NCBI GenBank assembly: GCA_031255695.1
Contig: JAIRSA010000119.1
Span: forward strand, 1 to 8,514
DNA from: Eubacteriales Family XIII. Incertae Sedis bacterium
GTDB lineage: Bacteria > Bacillota > Clostridia > Peptostreptococcales > Anaerovoracaceae
Reading direction: 5' to 3'
Length of the DNA stretch: 8,514 nt
Positions 1-6,938 of this stretch are shown here, in pieces. A model generated the notes under the pieces. That model made no database searches. It was given only the letters and a program-made list of their open reading frames with translations, and was not told the origin of the DNA. Both the position numbers and the translations under genes were made by a program. Position 1 is the first letter of the stretch; every line of letters begins with the position of its first letter.

Positions 1-1070
1 TAGTGCTCAAGGGCGACCTGGCCGGCTCGCCCAAAAGCAACATCGCCATGCTGCTCATCGGCACCGCCCTTGCCAGCTGGGTGGGCACCACCGGCGCCAG
101 CATGCTGCTGATCAGGCCCATGCTGCGTGCCAACAGCTGGAGGGAGAAAAAATCCCATGTCGTGATCTTCTTCATCTTCCTGGTCTCGAATATCGGGGGC
201 TGCCTGACGCCTGTCGGCGACCCGCCCCTGTTCCTTGGTTTCCTGCGCGGCGTCCCGTTTTTCTGGACAATGCGCCTACTGCCGCTGCTGCTGCTCAACA
301 CCGCCCTGCTGATCGCCGTCTTCTTCATCATAGACAATCGCCTCTATAAGAAGGAGATAGCCGCCGGAAGGAAGAAGAGCGAAGGCGGCCCTCCCGCCCC
401 ACTGAAGGCCGAGGGGCTCCACAACCTCATATTCCTCGCGGTGATCGTGGGCAGCGTGATACTGAGCGGCCTCATCGCCACAAGCCTGGGCGAGGGCGTC
501 GGCCTGACGATCTACCCCGGCGTCGTGATGCCCTACGGCAACATCGTGCAGATGGCCCTCATCATACTGGCCGGCCTCCTGTCCGTCAAGACGACGAAGA
601 AAGAGCTGCATGAGGCCAACTTCTTCACGTGGGGCCCGATAAAGGAGGTCGCGTCCCTGTTCATCGGGATCTTCATCACCATGATACCGGCGCTCGCCAT
701 ACTGAACGTCAAGGGCGCCGAGCTTGGGCTTTCGCAGCCCTGGCAGTTCTTCTGGGTCACGGGCGCTCTCTCAAGCTTCCTTGACAATGCCCCGACATAC
801 CTCGTGTTCCTGACGACCGCCGGCGCGCTCGGCGCGGCCGAAGGCGTGGCCAGCACCGTAGGCGTGATCGCGCCGCAGATACTGCTCGCGGTCTCGGCAG
901 GCGCGGTCTTCATGGGCGCCAACACATACATCGGCAACGCGCCCAACTTCATGGTGAGGTCCATCGCCGAGGAGAACCGCGTGAAGATGCCCAGCTTCTT
1001 CGGCTACATGGGCTGGTCGCTATGCTTCCTCATCCCTGTATTCCTTATCGATATGGTGATATTTTTCTGA
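1..1070 (+). CDS. NhaD/CitMHS-type sodium:proton antiporter, 5' end missing
   Basis: This is a polytopic inner-membrane carrier of the ion transporter (ArsB/NhaD/CitMHS) superfamily, probably exchanging Na+ for H+ or moving a carboxylate. The visible 355 residues hold about eight to nine hydrophobic segments. Family-type motifs are SNIGGCLTPVGDPP at about residues 62-75, SSFLDNAPTYL at about 257-267 and GANTYIGNAPNFMV at about 305-318; the Asn/Asp/Pro-rich re-entrant stretches are expected to line the ion path. A charged cytoplasmic loop lies at about 112-140. The reading frame is open to the left edge and the first GTG at base 3 has no visible ribosome site, so the true start lies upstream. 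Relatives are usually well over 400 residues, so roughly the first 100 are probably outside the window. The TGA stop is at 1068-1070. The superfamily is clear; the substrate (Na+/H+ versus citrate-like) cannot be decided here. Confidence 0.85.
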   Translation, partial: VLKGDLAGSPKSNIAMLLIGTALASWVGTTGASMLLIRPMLRANSWREKKSHVVIFFIFLVSNIGGCLTPVGDPPLFLGFLRGVPFFWTMRLLPLLLLNTALLIAVFFIIDNRLYKKEIAAGRKKSEGGPPAPLKAEGLHNLIFLAVIVGSVILSGLIATSLGEGVGLTIYPGVVMPYGNIVQMALIILAGLLSVKTTKKELHEANFFTWGPIKEVASLFIGIFITMIPALAILNVKGAELGLSQPWQFFWVTGALSSFLDNAPTYLVFLTTAGALGAAEGVASTVGVIAPQILLAVSAGAVFMGANTYIGNAPNFMVRSIAEENRVKMPSFFGYMGWSLCFLIPVFLIDMVIFF

Positions 1071-1090
1071 TTCGGGTTTTTGATTCGGGT
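1068..1090. repeat. 10-bp direct repeat at the antiporter stop codon
   Basis: TGATTCGGGT occurs at 1068-1077 and again at 1081-1090. The first copy supplies the TGA stop of the antiporter gene. It sits immediately left of the 161-bp palindrome and may be a small duplication left by insertion or slippage. Its function is unknown. Confidence 0.5.
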
Positions 1091-1093
1091 CTG

Positions 1094-1254
1094 ATACTGT
1101 TCTCCGATTAAAAACGTGACATCTTTGCGGCTGATTCGCCCCCCTGCGTTGTTGCAAAGCCTCGCCGAACCTCCGGGTTCGCCTGCGTTTTGCGCCTAGC
1201 AGGGCGGCAAATCATCACGCAAATCTTATCTACGTTCTAATCGGAGAACAGTAT
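1094..1254. repeat. 161-bp fold-back palindrome (MITE- or REP-like element)
   Basis: The ends are a perfect 17-bp inverted repeat: ATACTGTTCTCCGATTA at 1094-1110 and its reverse complement at 1238-1254. The interior is an imperfect palindrome: bases 1111-1145 resemble the reverse complement of about 1200-1237 with small gaps. The centre is a tight hairpin, CGAACC (1166-1171), TCCG loop, GGTTCG (1176-1181). The outer repeat is centred at 1174 and the hairpin at 1173.5, so the whole block folds as one unit. It encodes nothing and shows no clear target-site duplication. It lies 23 bp after the antiporter stop, where it could also act as a transcription end signal, although no T-run follows. A miniature non-autonomous transposable element or species-specific intergenic repeat is the likeliest reading. 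Confidence 0.7.
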
Positions 1255-1338
1255 AATCCCTGGTCTTTCATAGGACATCCCGGACCTCGCTTTCTACAAT
1301 ATTCAGCATTCTCCGCCCAATCCCCACACCCGCTATTC

Positions 1339-1353
1339 TTCCAGTAATTGGAA
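1339..1353. promoter_or_regulatory. possible operator, TTCCA-N5-TGGAA
   Basis: An exact inverted repeat, TTCCA GTAAT TGGAA, ends 21 bp before the -35 box of the promoter at 1375-1403. This is a typical place for an activator or repressor site. No regulator can be named, and a 5+5 bp repeat can occur by chance. Confidence 0.25.
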
Positions 1354-1374
1354 TCATTTTGAAAGTATTTTGTA

Positions 1375-1403
1375 TTGATATTTTTTGGCTTTTATGCTAC
1401 AAT
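1375..1403 (+). promoter_or_regulatory. sigma70-type promoter with extended -10
   Basis: A TTGATA -35 box (1375-1380) and a TACAAT -10 box (1398-1403) are separated by exactly 17 bp. A TG sits one base before the -10 (1395-1396), which makes it an extended -10. Transcription should begin near 1410 and would give a leader of about 120 nt before the ATG at 1531. The leader carries GGCAT at 1406-1410 and 1423-1427 and ATGCC at 1461-1465, so it may fold, but no known riboswitch is recognised. The unusually good match makes this the clearest promoter in the window. Confidence 0.7.
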
Positions 1404-1530
1404 AAGGCATTATCAGTTCTACGGCATGTTCGAAAATCCCCGCCGCGATTCTTCGCCGGAATGCCTCGCCTTGCTGCCGATGCGGCTGGATTTTACGGCA
1501 GGGGCAGGACGGCTGTTGGGAGATTGTTAG

Positions 1531-3723
1531 ATGACGAAATCCACTGAAATCACTGACAAAACGATGCCGCCGCGCAGGCTGGCAAAGAATATCCGCTATC
1601 CGGCGTATCAGTTATTCGCGATCGCGCCCGTACGCAAGGAAAGCCCTGAGATCGTGCTGGCCGCCGCGATACGCGAGGCCATGGAGTGGCTGGACGAGCG
1701 TTTCCGCGATTTCGGCGGCCTGCACAGGCTTGTGGGCGTACAGAAGCTTGGGGGCCTGCTGCCGCCTGGCGGCCTGCCGCAGGTGGGCGCGGCGCCTGAC
1801 GGCGGCCAGGCCCATGGCGGGCGCCAAGGCCTTGGCCTGTCCGGGCTGTCTTCCTTTATAATAAACGAAGGGTATAGGGCCGAGGTGTCATGGCTGCCCG
1901 CCCATACCAGCTGGTCGCTCCAGCTGTCCGAGCCGGACATGGGCGCGGCTGGCGCCGATGAGCCCGTCCCAGGGCGGCTGATCGAGTCCAACGCCGCTTT
2001 CCGCATATTTTCCGGCCGTGTCGAATGCGGGTTCCGCGTCGTGATAAGCGAGCCGAAGAAGACACATTCCGCATATAGCGATCATCTGATCGCATTGATC
2101 AGGCGGCTTGCCGAAAACCCGCATATCGGCCTTGTACATGGGCTGCCTATACAGGGCACGCCCCATGTCGCCGACACTGCGGCCACGCTTAAAAAGATAG
2201 TGCGTTGGCTGCGCGACAAGGAGCGCATGATGCCGGCCGTCATATCCATGGAGCATTTCACGGCAGACGCCGTGCTGGCCGCGCCGGGCGGCATTGTGGC
2301 TCACGCATTGCCCCAGGCGCAGGAGATCATCATCCCGCACATTGCCGACCTGGCGCTGAAGGGTTCGGCGGAACTGCCCGAAGAGTACATGGACCGCATG
2401 GCGAAGCGCGCGTCCGGCGACAACGCGGGCGGCAGGCTGCCCGCGCACATGTACAGAGGGGGCTTGGCGCCGAAGGCGCTGGCAGGGGCCGCGCCTGGCG
2501 TTGCGCCAGAGGCGATGGCAGTGCCTTTGCCGGGCGTTGCGCCGATGGCGATGCCAGGCGTTGCGCCGATGGCGATGCCAGGGGCAGTGCCAGGCATTGC
2601 GGCAGTGCCGGTGGCGGTGCCAGGCATGGCATCGGGTATGGCGCCGGGCGCGGCGGCTGCCGGCAAACGCGGGTACCTGCTGGATCTGGGCGGCATTGCC
2701 ATGAACAAAAGCGGGTACGCGCAGTTCATCCACGTGCCATTCGAGCTGCAGGACGCATTCCAGAAGCTGTCCGGGCAGAACTGCGAATGCGGCGGGACCA
2801 TATTTTGGCCGCCCGCCGACTTAGGCGGGATTGTGAGGCGCTATTCGGCCGAACAGGCGAGGGAGGGCGCCCGGCTTGTGCTCTCGCAGCTTGAAAGCCT
2901 GGTGCAGTCATATGCGTCAGCAAAACGCTATAGTTTTGGGAATGTGTGGTTCATGCCGGAGGCCAAGCAGGCCGAGCAGGAAATGCTGGGGCGCACCAAT
3001 GAGCTTGCCCTGGAGCTTGAGCGGGCCACGTCCGAGAAGGAGCGTGCGCTGGAACTGCGGCTGCAGGAGGCACTGCTTGAGCATGACGGGCTGCTAAAGA
3101 ACGCCGAGAAGAAGGTGGAGCGCCTGCAGGAAGAGATCAGCGCGCTGATCGGCGACAAGTACGAAGCCCAGCGCAGGTTCAGCCTGGCCCTAGACGAGAA
3201 GGAGCAGGCGCTGAATCTGAAGGATTCTGAAATAAAGCGGCTGAAGGCCATGCTCGACAGGCCGAAAGAGCCGAGGGATGTCGCCGCGTGGGTTGGCAGG
3301 CATTTCCGTGGCAAGCTGATATTCCATCCCAAGGCCGCCGATCTGATGAAGAAGCTTACGGCCGGCGACACAGACGTGCCGCTGATCTGCGACGCGCTTG
3401 AATTCCTGGCGACGGACTACCGCAACGAAATGCTGGGGATGATCAGCGAGGACGAGATGCGCTCGCTGTGCATGCAGAAATACAACCGCCCATTTGAGGT
3501 CACGCCCGTGCGCGGCGTGGCGATAGACAAATGGCCCGGCGAATACAAGATCAAATACAATATCGGCCATGTCGGAAAGCCGGTCGAGACGCCTTTGGAC
3601 ATACACCTGCGCGTTGGCAACGATTCCGGCAACCTGCTGAGGGTCTACTTCCTTTACGACAAAGAAAACAAGCTGATCGTTGTGGGTTCCCTGCCCAAAC
3701 ACCTGAGCACCGAGAGCTATTAA
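1531..3723 (+). CDS. uncharacterised 730-aa multidomain protein with coiled coil
   Basis: I cannot assign this gene a function. Visible regions are: an N-terminal folded part with a WLDERF motif at about residues 53-58; a Gly/Pro-rich linker at about 73-108; a second folded part at about 109-310 (SWLPAHTSWSLQLSEPD, then an Arg/Glu-rich stretch); a low-complexity Met/Ala/Pro/Val/Gly segment at about 318-379; a segment with a C-x-C at 418-420; a charged heptad coiled coil at about 482-578; and a C-terminal domain at about 583-730 starting AAWVGRHFRGKLIFHP and ending near LRVYFLYDKENKLIVVGSLP. No signal peptide or membrane helix is seen, so it is probably cytoplasmic. The ATG at 1531 has GGGAG at 1518-1522, 8 nt upstream. 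The gene stands alone behind a good promoter. From memory only, the coiled coil plus C-terminal pattern resembles large uncharacterised proteins sometimes seen near defence genes; no defence partner is present here. Confidence 0.8.
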   Translation: MTKSTEITDKTMPPRRLAKNIRYPAYQLFAIAPVRKESPEIVLAAAIREAMEWLDERFRDFGGLHRLVGVQKLGGLLPPGGLPQVGAAPDGGQAHGGRQGLGLSGLSSFIINEGYRAEVSWLPAHTSWSLQLSEPDMGAAGADEPVPGRLIESNAAFRIFSGRVECGFRVVISEPKKTHSAYSDHLIALIRRLAENPHIGLVHGLPIQGTPHVADTAATLKKIVRWLRDKERMMPAVISMEHFTADAVLAAPGGIVAHALPQAQEIIIPHIADLALKGSAELPEEYMDRMAKRASGDNAGGRLPAHMYRGGLAPKALAGAAPGVAPEAMAVPLPGVAPMAMPGVAPMAMPGAVPGIAAVPVAVPGMASGMAPGAAAAGKRGYLLDLGGIAMNKSGYAQFIHVPFELQDAFQKLSGQNCECGGTIFWPPADLGGIVRRYSAEQAREGARLVLSQLESLVQSYASAKRYSFGNVWFMPEAKQAEQEMLGRTNELALELERATSEKERALELRLQEALLEHDGLLKNAEKKVERLQEEISALIGDKYEAQRRFSLALDEKEQALNLKDSEIKRLKAMLDRPKEPRDVAAWVGRHFRGKLIFHPKAADLMKKLTAGDTDVPLICDALEFLATDYRNEMLGMISEDEMRSLCMQKYNRPFEVTPVRGVAIDKWPGEYKIKYNIGHVGKPVETPLDIHLRVGNDSGNLLRVYFLYDKENKLIVVGSLPKHLSTESY
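2497..2580 (+). repeat. 24-bp tandem repeat inside the unknown gene
   Basis: Two identical 24-bp units lie head to tail at 2533-2556 and 2557-2580, each coding GVAPMAMP. A diverged unit (GVAPEAMA) lies at 2497-2520, separated by a 12-bp VPLP block. Shorter GAVP, GIAAVP and VAVP relatives follow to about 2640. All units are multiples of three bases, so copy-number change would keep the frame and only lengthen or shorten the protein linker. Confidence 0.85.
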
Positions 3724-3788
3724 TAAAAGGCCAGCCGCCTTCGCTTGGCGTCATGTGAAACCCACGCAGGCACCGAAAGCTAATGAAG

Positions 3789-3873
3789 GTCTCCCCGCAG
3801 CAGAAACTGCGGGGTATCAACCCACTCGCTCCGCTCGGCCCAAGTAAGCAGCAGGGCTGCGGGGAATTAGACC
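3789..3873. terminator. alternative hairpins in the convergent spacer
   Basis: CCCCGCAG (3793-3800) pairs with CTGCGGGG (3807-3814) around a 6-nt loop. The same left arm, extended to TCCCCGCAG (3792-3800), pairs equally well with CTGCGGGGA (3857-3865), and GGTCT/AGACC (3789-3793, 3869-3873) could frame the longer fold. A small GCAGC-AGG-GCTGC hairpin lies at 3848-3860. The block sits between two converging genes, where a bidirectional terminator is expected, but neither strand shows a T-run after the stem. An intergenic repeat element is an equal possibility. Confidence 0.4.
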
Positions 3874-3881
3874 CTAAGTGA

Positions 3882-5051
3882 TTAAATAGGGGCCCGTAGG
3901 GCCTGCCTCAGTATGCCCTCCACATCGCTCTCTGCCAGCTTGCAAGGATTGAGCGCAAGCAGCCTGAAGGGCATTGTCGCGTCAATGATGCCTTGGAAAT
4001 CCTTTTCTTCTATGCCGATATCGCCCAGCGAGCGCGGGACCTTTATGTCCATGCGCAGCTCGGCGACCGCATCGACTGACAGGCGCGCCGCGTCCCTCGC
4101 GGGCAGCCCGCCGGTGTCCTTGCCGAGGGCGCGCGCTATATCGCCGAATTTCTTGAAGTTGCCCGGCAAGTTGCGCTTCATGGCGTAGGGGAGCATCACG
4201 CCGTTTGCTATGCCGTGCGGCGTGTGGTGTATGCCGCCCATGGCCTGGGCTATGCCGTGGACCACCCCAAGCCCGCCGTTCATGAAGGCCACGCCGGCGA
4301 TCAGGCTTGCAACGGCCATGTTCGCGCGCGCTTCCATGTTGCCCCCGTCAGCCACGGCAATGCGAAGGTTCTCGCCTATCATCCGCATCGCGTATATGCC
4401 CATGGCATCGCTGATCGGGTTCGCGTTCAGCGACACATATGACTCTATAGCGTGGGTCAGCGCGTCCATGCCGGTCGATGCCGTCACTAGCGCCGGGGTA
4501 TCGGCCTGCAGCTGCGGGTCAATCAGGGCGGCTTTGGGTATGACGTAGTCATGCGTCACCGAAAGCTTTATCCTGTTCTTCGTGTCCGTTATGACCGAAG
4601 CTGCCGTAACCTCGCTGCCCGTGCCCGCAGTCGTGGGTATGGCAATGAGCGGGACCGACGGCTTGGCGACAGTCTTTGTGCCGCCGAACAGATAGTCGGC
4701 CACAGAGCCGCCGTTCGTGCTCAGCATAGCGGCCGCCTTGGCCAGATCTATGGGGCTGCCGCCGCCCAGCGCCACGATCATGTTGGCGCCGCTTTCGGCG
4801 AATATCCGGGTCACTGCGTCCACGGCCTCGATGGGTGGATCCGGGACCGAGCCTGCGTACACCTCGTACTCGGTGCCGGCGCTGCCAAGCGCCTCCCTGA
4901 CCGCCGCCATGGCGGAGGACTTGGCCACGTTGGGCCCGGTAATGATGAACAGCTTCTTGCCGCCCAGCCCCTTGCAAATCTCCGGCAGTTTCCGCACCGC
5001 GCCAACGCCGAAATGGACACGGGTGGGCATTTTGAAAACAAAATCCTTCAT
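3882..5051 (-). CDS. iron-containing alcohol dehydrogenase (group III)
   Basis: This is a soluble NAD(P)-dependent dehydrogenase of the Fe-ADH family (DhaT, FucO and butanol-dehydrogenase relatives), interconverting alcohols and aldehydes. At 389 residues it is full length. The N-terminal dinucleotide domain holds GGGSPID at 96-102 and TTAGTGSE at 140-147. The helical metal domain holds the expected ligands Asp196 and His200 (TGMDALTHAIESY), His265 (GVVHGIAQ) and His279 (HHTPHG), all present. The ATG at 5051 is preceded on this strand by GGAGAG (5057-5062) at normal spacing. It lies 133 bp downstream of the PLP decarboxylase gene on the same strand with no evident terminator between, so the two may share a transcript. 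The family is certain. The substrate is not readable from sequence: lactaldehyde, 1,3-propanediol, butanol and longer or aromatic aldehydes all remain possible. Confidence 0.93.
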   Translation of the reverse strand: MKDFVFKMPTRVHFGVGAVRKLPEICKGLGGKKLFIITGPNVAKSSAMAAVREALGSAGTEYEVYAGSVPDPPIEAVDAVTRIFAESGANMIVALGGGSPIDLAKAAAMLSTNGGSVADYLFGGTKTVAKPSVPLIAIPTTAGTGSEVTAASVITDTKNRIKLSVTHDYVIPKAALIDPQLQADTPALVTASTGMDALTHAIESYVSLNANPISDAMGIYAMRMIGENLRIAVADGGNMEARANMAVASLIAGVAFMNGGLGVVHGIAQAMGGIHHTPHGIANGVMLPYAMKRNLPGNFKKFGDIARALGKDTGGLPARDAARLSVDAVAELRMDIKVPRSLGDIGIEEKDFQGIIDATMPFRLLALNPCKLAESDVEGILRQALRAPI

Positions 5052-5184
5052 ACTCTCTCTCCATTAACCAATGCGAAACCACAAGCCCCGCCGCCTCAGC
5101 GTTATCACGCTTCGCCATATCAGCCATATCATAAGGGCGGTGATTCCAGCCCCTTGAACATTGACATTTTCTTTATTGCCGTTT

Positions 5185-6606
5185 TTACACTGTGCGCTTC
5201 ACGATGTCTTTCAGTAGCTCTTCGAGCGTCTCGGCGTCGGTCATCGGGTTCATCAGCGACACCCGCAGGTAAAATCTGCCGCGGATCGTCGTGCTCACGA
5301 TGTAGAACAGGCCTTCTTCCAAGAGTTCTTCGTATATCCGCTTGTTCAATCTGTCGTCCCCATCCTCGCCCGCGCCCGACAGGCACCTGAAGCAGACGAT
5401 ATTGCAGCTCGGCTCGACGGCGAGTTCCATGCCCGCCTGCCCCTTCACCATATCTGCAAAGCTCCGCCCCAGATCGTAGAGCTTGTCGACATGCTGCCGG
5501 TAAATCTCCTCGCCGTACACGCGCATTATCGCGTATGCGTGGAGCACACTGATCGGCTTCGTGCATTCCAGCGTATGTTTGGCGGAATCATACCAGGCCC
5601 CCGCCCCGCCGGCCTGCCACAGATAGTCCGCCTTGGGCGAAAACGCGTTCGCGCCCCTGTTGCGCGCATTGAATATCACGGCGGTCGAGATCGACGGGAC
5701 GAGCATCATCTTATGGAAATCCAGGACCAATGAGTCCGAATGCTCTATGCCGTCCAGGTAATGTCTGTACTTGTCGGAGAATACCGCCACGCCGCCGTGG
5801 GCGCCGTCGACGTGGAACCATATCCCGTGGGTCCGGGCAAAATCCGCTATGGCGGCCAAGTCGTCATAGGCGCCGACGGAGGTCGTGCATGCGCAGCCGA
5901 CTACGCAGAATACGAGCTTGCCGGCGGAAACGGCTTCGCTGTAGATGCCTTCGAGCAGGTCTGTGCGGATGCGGAAGGACTCATCCGATGGCACCTTTAC
6001 GATGTTCTCCCTTGAGACGCCCAGTATGGAGGCGGCACGCTCGACGCTGTAATGCGCCTCTTCCGACACCATGATCGCCAGGCGGCTATAGTCCTTGCTG
6101 TCAATGCCCGAAGACGAGCGCGCCTTCAAAAGCGCGGTCAGATTGCCGAGCGAGCCGCCCGATGTCACGAAGCCCTCGGAATCGCCGTCATATCCGAACT
6201 TGCCCGCGAGATGCTCGATAATGACCTTTTCCATGGTGTTCCCAACCATCGCGAGTTCGTACACGGTCGTGCTGTTGTTCATATAGCCGATCGCGGCGGA
6301 GGTCAGGGCCGTCAATGGCAGCGGCACGGAAATCTGGTGCCCCAAATACCCCCTGCTGTGGACGTTTATAGAACGCGAAAACACCTTGGACCAAAAATCC
6401 TGCAAATCCATCGGCTCTTTCGACTTGAAATCCTCTCGCCAAAAGCCCAGCTGCTCCTCCGGCGGGATCCTGCCAATCGTTTTTTGGAGGCCTTCCGAAT
6501 GCGACATTTTAAGATGATCGGCGATAAGATCGACCAGCTTATGCGCCTCTTCCCTGAACGTTTCGTGCGAATTCGCTTCGAAAATCAAATTTTCTGTTCC
6601 CTTCAT
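5185..6606 (-). CDS. PLP-dependent group II amino-acid decarboxylase
   Basis: This is a fold-type I pyridoxal-phosphate decarboxylase of the glutamate/aromatic-amino-acid/2,4-diaminobutyrate group (COG0076-like), converting an L-amino acid to its amine and CO2 in the cytoplasm. At 473 residues it is of usual length. Visible features are TSGGS at 148-152 (phosphate binding), His185 in SEEAHYS (stacks on the PLP ring), Asp267 in HVDGAHGG (pyridine nitrogen) and the Schiff-base Lys299 in DFHKMM. The HKMMLVPS and HTLECTK segments look more like the diaminobutyrate or general decarboxylase branch than classic GadB, but substrate assignment is not safe. The ATG at 6606 has its only good ribosome site, GGGAG at 6621-6625, 14 nt upstream, which is longer than ideal; no better in-frame start is seen. 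It is transcribed divergently from the PadR gene and lies upstream of the iron alcohol dehydrogenase. Confidence 0.92.
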   Translation of the reverse strand: MKGTENLIFEANSHETFREEAHKLVDLIADHLKMSHSEGLQKTIGRIPPEEQLGFWREDFKSKEPMDLQDFWSKVFSRSINVHSRGYLGHQISVPLPLTALTSAAIGYMNNSTTVYELAMVGNTMEKVIIEHLAGKFGYDGDSEGFVTSGGSLGNLTALLKARSSSGIDSKDYSRLAIMVSEEAHYSVERAASILGVSRENIVKVPSDESFRIRTDLLEGIYSEAVSAGKLVFCVVGCACTTSVGAYDDLAAIADFARTHGIWFHVDGAHGGVAVFSDKYRHYLDGIEHSDSLVLDFHKMMLVPSISTAVIFNARNRGANAFSPKADYLWQAGGAGAWYDSAKHTLECTKPISVLHAYAIMRVYGEEIYRQHVDKLYDLGRSFADMVKGQAGMELAVEPSCNIVCFRCLSGAGEDGDDRLNKRIYEELLEEGLFYIVSTTIRGRFYLRVSLMNPMTDAETLEELLKDIVKRTV

Positions 6607-6633
6607 GGCGTAATCTTTATCTCCCTTCTTATG

Positions 6634-6654
6634 CTAATATATAGTATATGCCAA
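6634..6654 (-). promoter_or_regulatory. AT-rich promoter/operator region of the decarboxylase
   Basis: Read on the minus strand, TTGGCA (6654-6649) is a fair -35 box, followed 17 bp later by a poor TAAGAA; several TATA-like hexamers overlap it. The 13-bp plus-strand string TAGTATATGCCAA (6642-6654) matches TATTATATGTCAA at the PadR promoter (6968-6980) in 11 of 13 positions. CTAATAT...TATATGC is also shared (6634-6651 and 6952-6967). A regulated promoter is plausible, but the exact -10 is unclear. Confidence 0.35.
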
Positions 6655-6788
6655 TACGCGATGCAGGCCGCCGCAAGCCCCGCCTCGCCCAAATATTTCC
6701 AGTATTCATGCAAGTCATCCATTTCCCATGCGAAAACAGTCTATCATATTTTTATACTGACCGCCATTGTTTTGTGCGCGAAGGGCAT

Positions 6789-6918
6789 GCGGGGGCGGGC
6801 AGCGGGGCGGCGGCCCCTGTTGCCGCCTATGCGCCAGCCGGCAGGTTGGCAGGCGGCGCAAGCGGGGCGGCGGGCAGCCCTGCGCCAGCCGGTTGCGCCA
6901 GCGGGGCGGCAGGCAGCG
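6789..6918. repeat. GC-rich degenerate repeat block between divergent promoters
   Basis: A block of almost pure G and C interrupts an AT-rich intergenic region. AGCGGGGCGGC occurs three times (6801-6811, 6861-6871, 6900-6910) and TGCGCCAGCCGG twice (6830-6841, 6881-6892), in alternating order, so it looks like two and a half copies of a unit that has lost or gained bases. In one frame it would read Ser-Gly-Ala-Ala/Ala-Pro-Ala-Gly repeats, but the surrounding frame has no ribosome site or family resemblance. A decayed variable-number repeat is likeliest. Confidence 0.6.
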
Positions 6919-6938
6919 AAAAAAAATATCGAAATATA

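Noticed and set aside
1359..1547. 62-codon plus-strand frame before the unknown gene
   Set aside because: It starts upstream of the promoter's -35 box, contains the promoter itself, has no ribosome site and resembles no family.
1888..2733. 281-codon minus-strand frame opposite the unknown gene
   Set aside because: Its His/Arg/Trp-rich repeats are the mirror of the GC-rich Met/Ala/Pro repeat; there is no ribosome site and it lies wholly within a better gene.
2205..2894. 229-codon plus-strand frame overlapping the unknown gene
   Set aside because: The Arg/Gly/Ala/His-rich composition is typical of the wrong frame of GC-rich DNA, whereas the 1531-3723 frame gives coherent coiled-coil and folded segments.
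3670..3723. RelE-like toxin at the end of the 730-aa protein
   Set aside because: The short VYFLYD...IVVG strand pair is suggestive only; no antitoxin gene or catalytic residue set is visible.
3888..3906. GGCCC-GTA-GGGCC hairpin at the end of the dehydrogenase gene as a terminator
   Set aside because: It lies within the last codons and is followed on the minus strand by only a weak T-rich stretch, not a T-run.
6789..6815. possible G-quadruplex in the GC-rich block
   Set aside because: There are only three runs of three or more Gs close together; four are needed for a convincing case.
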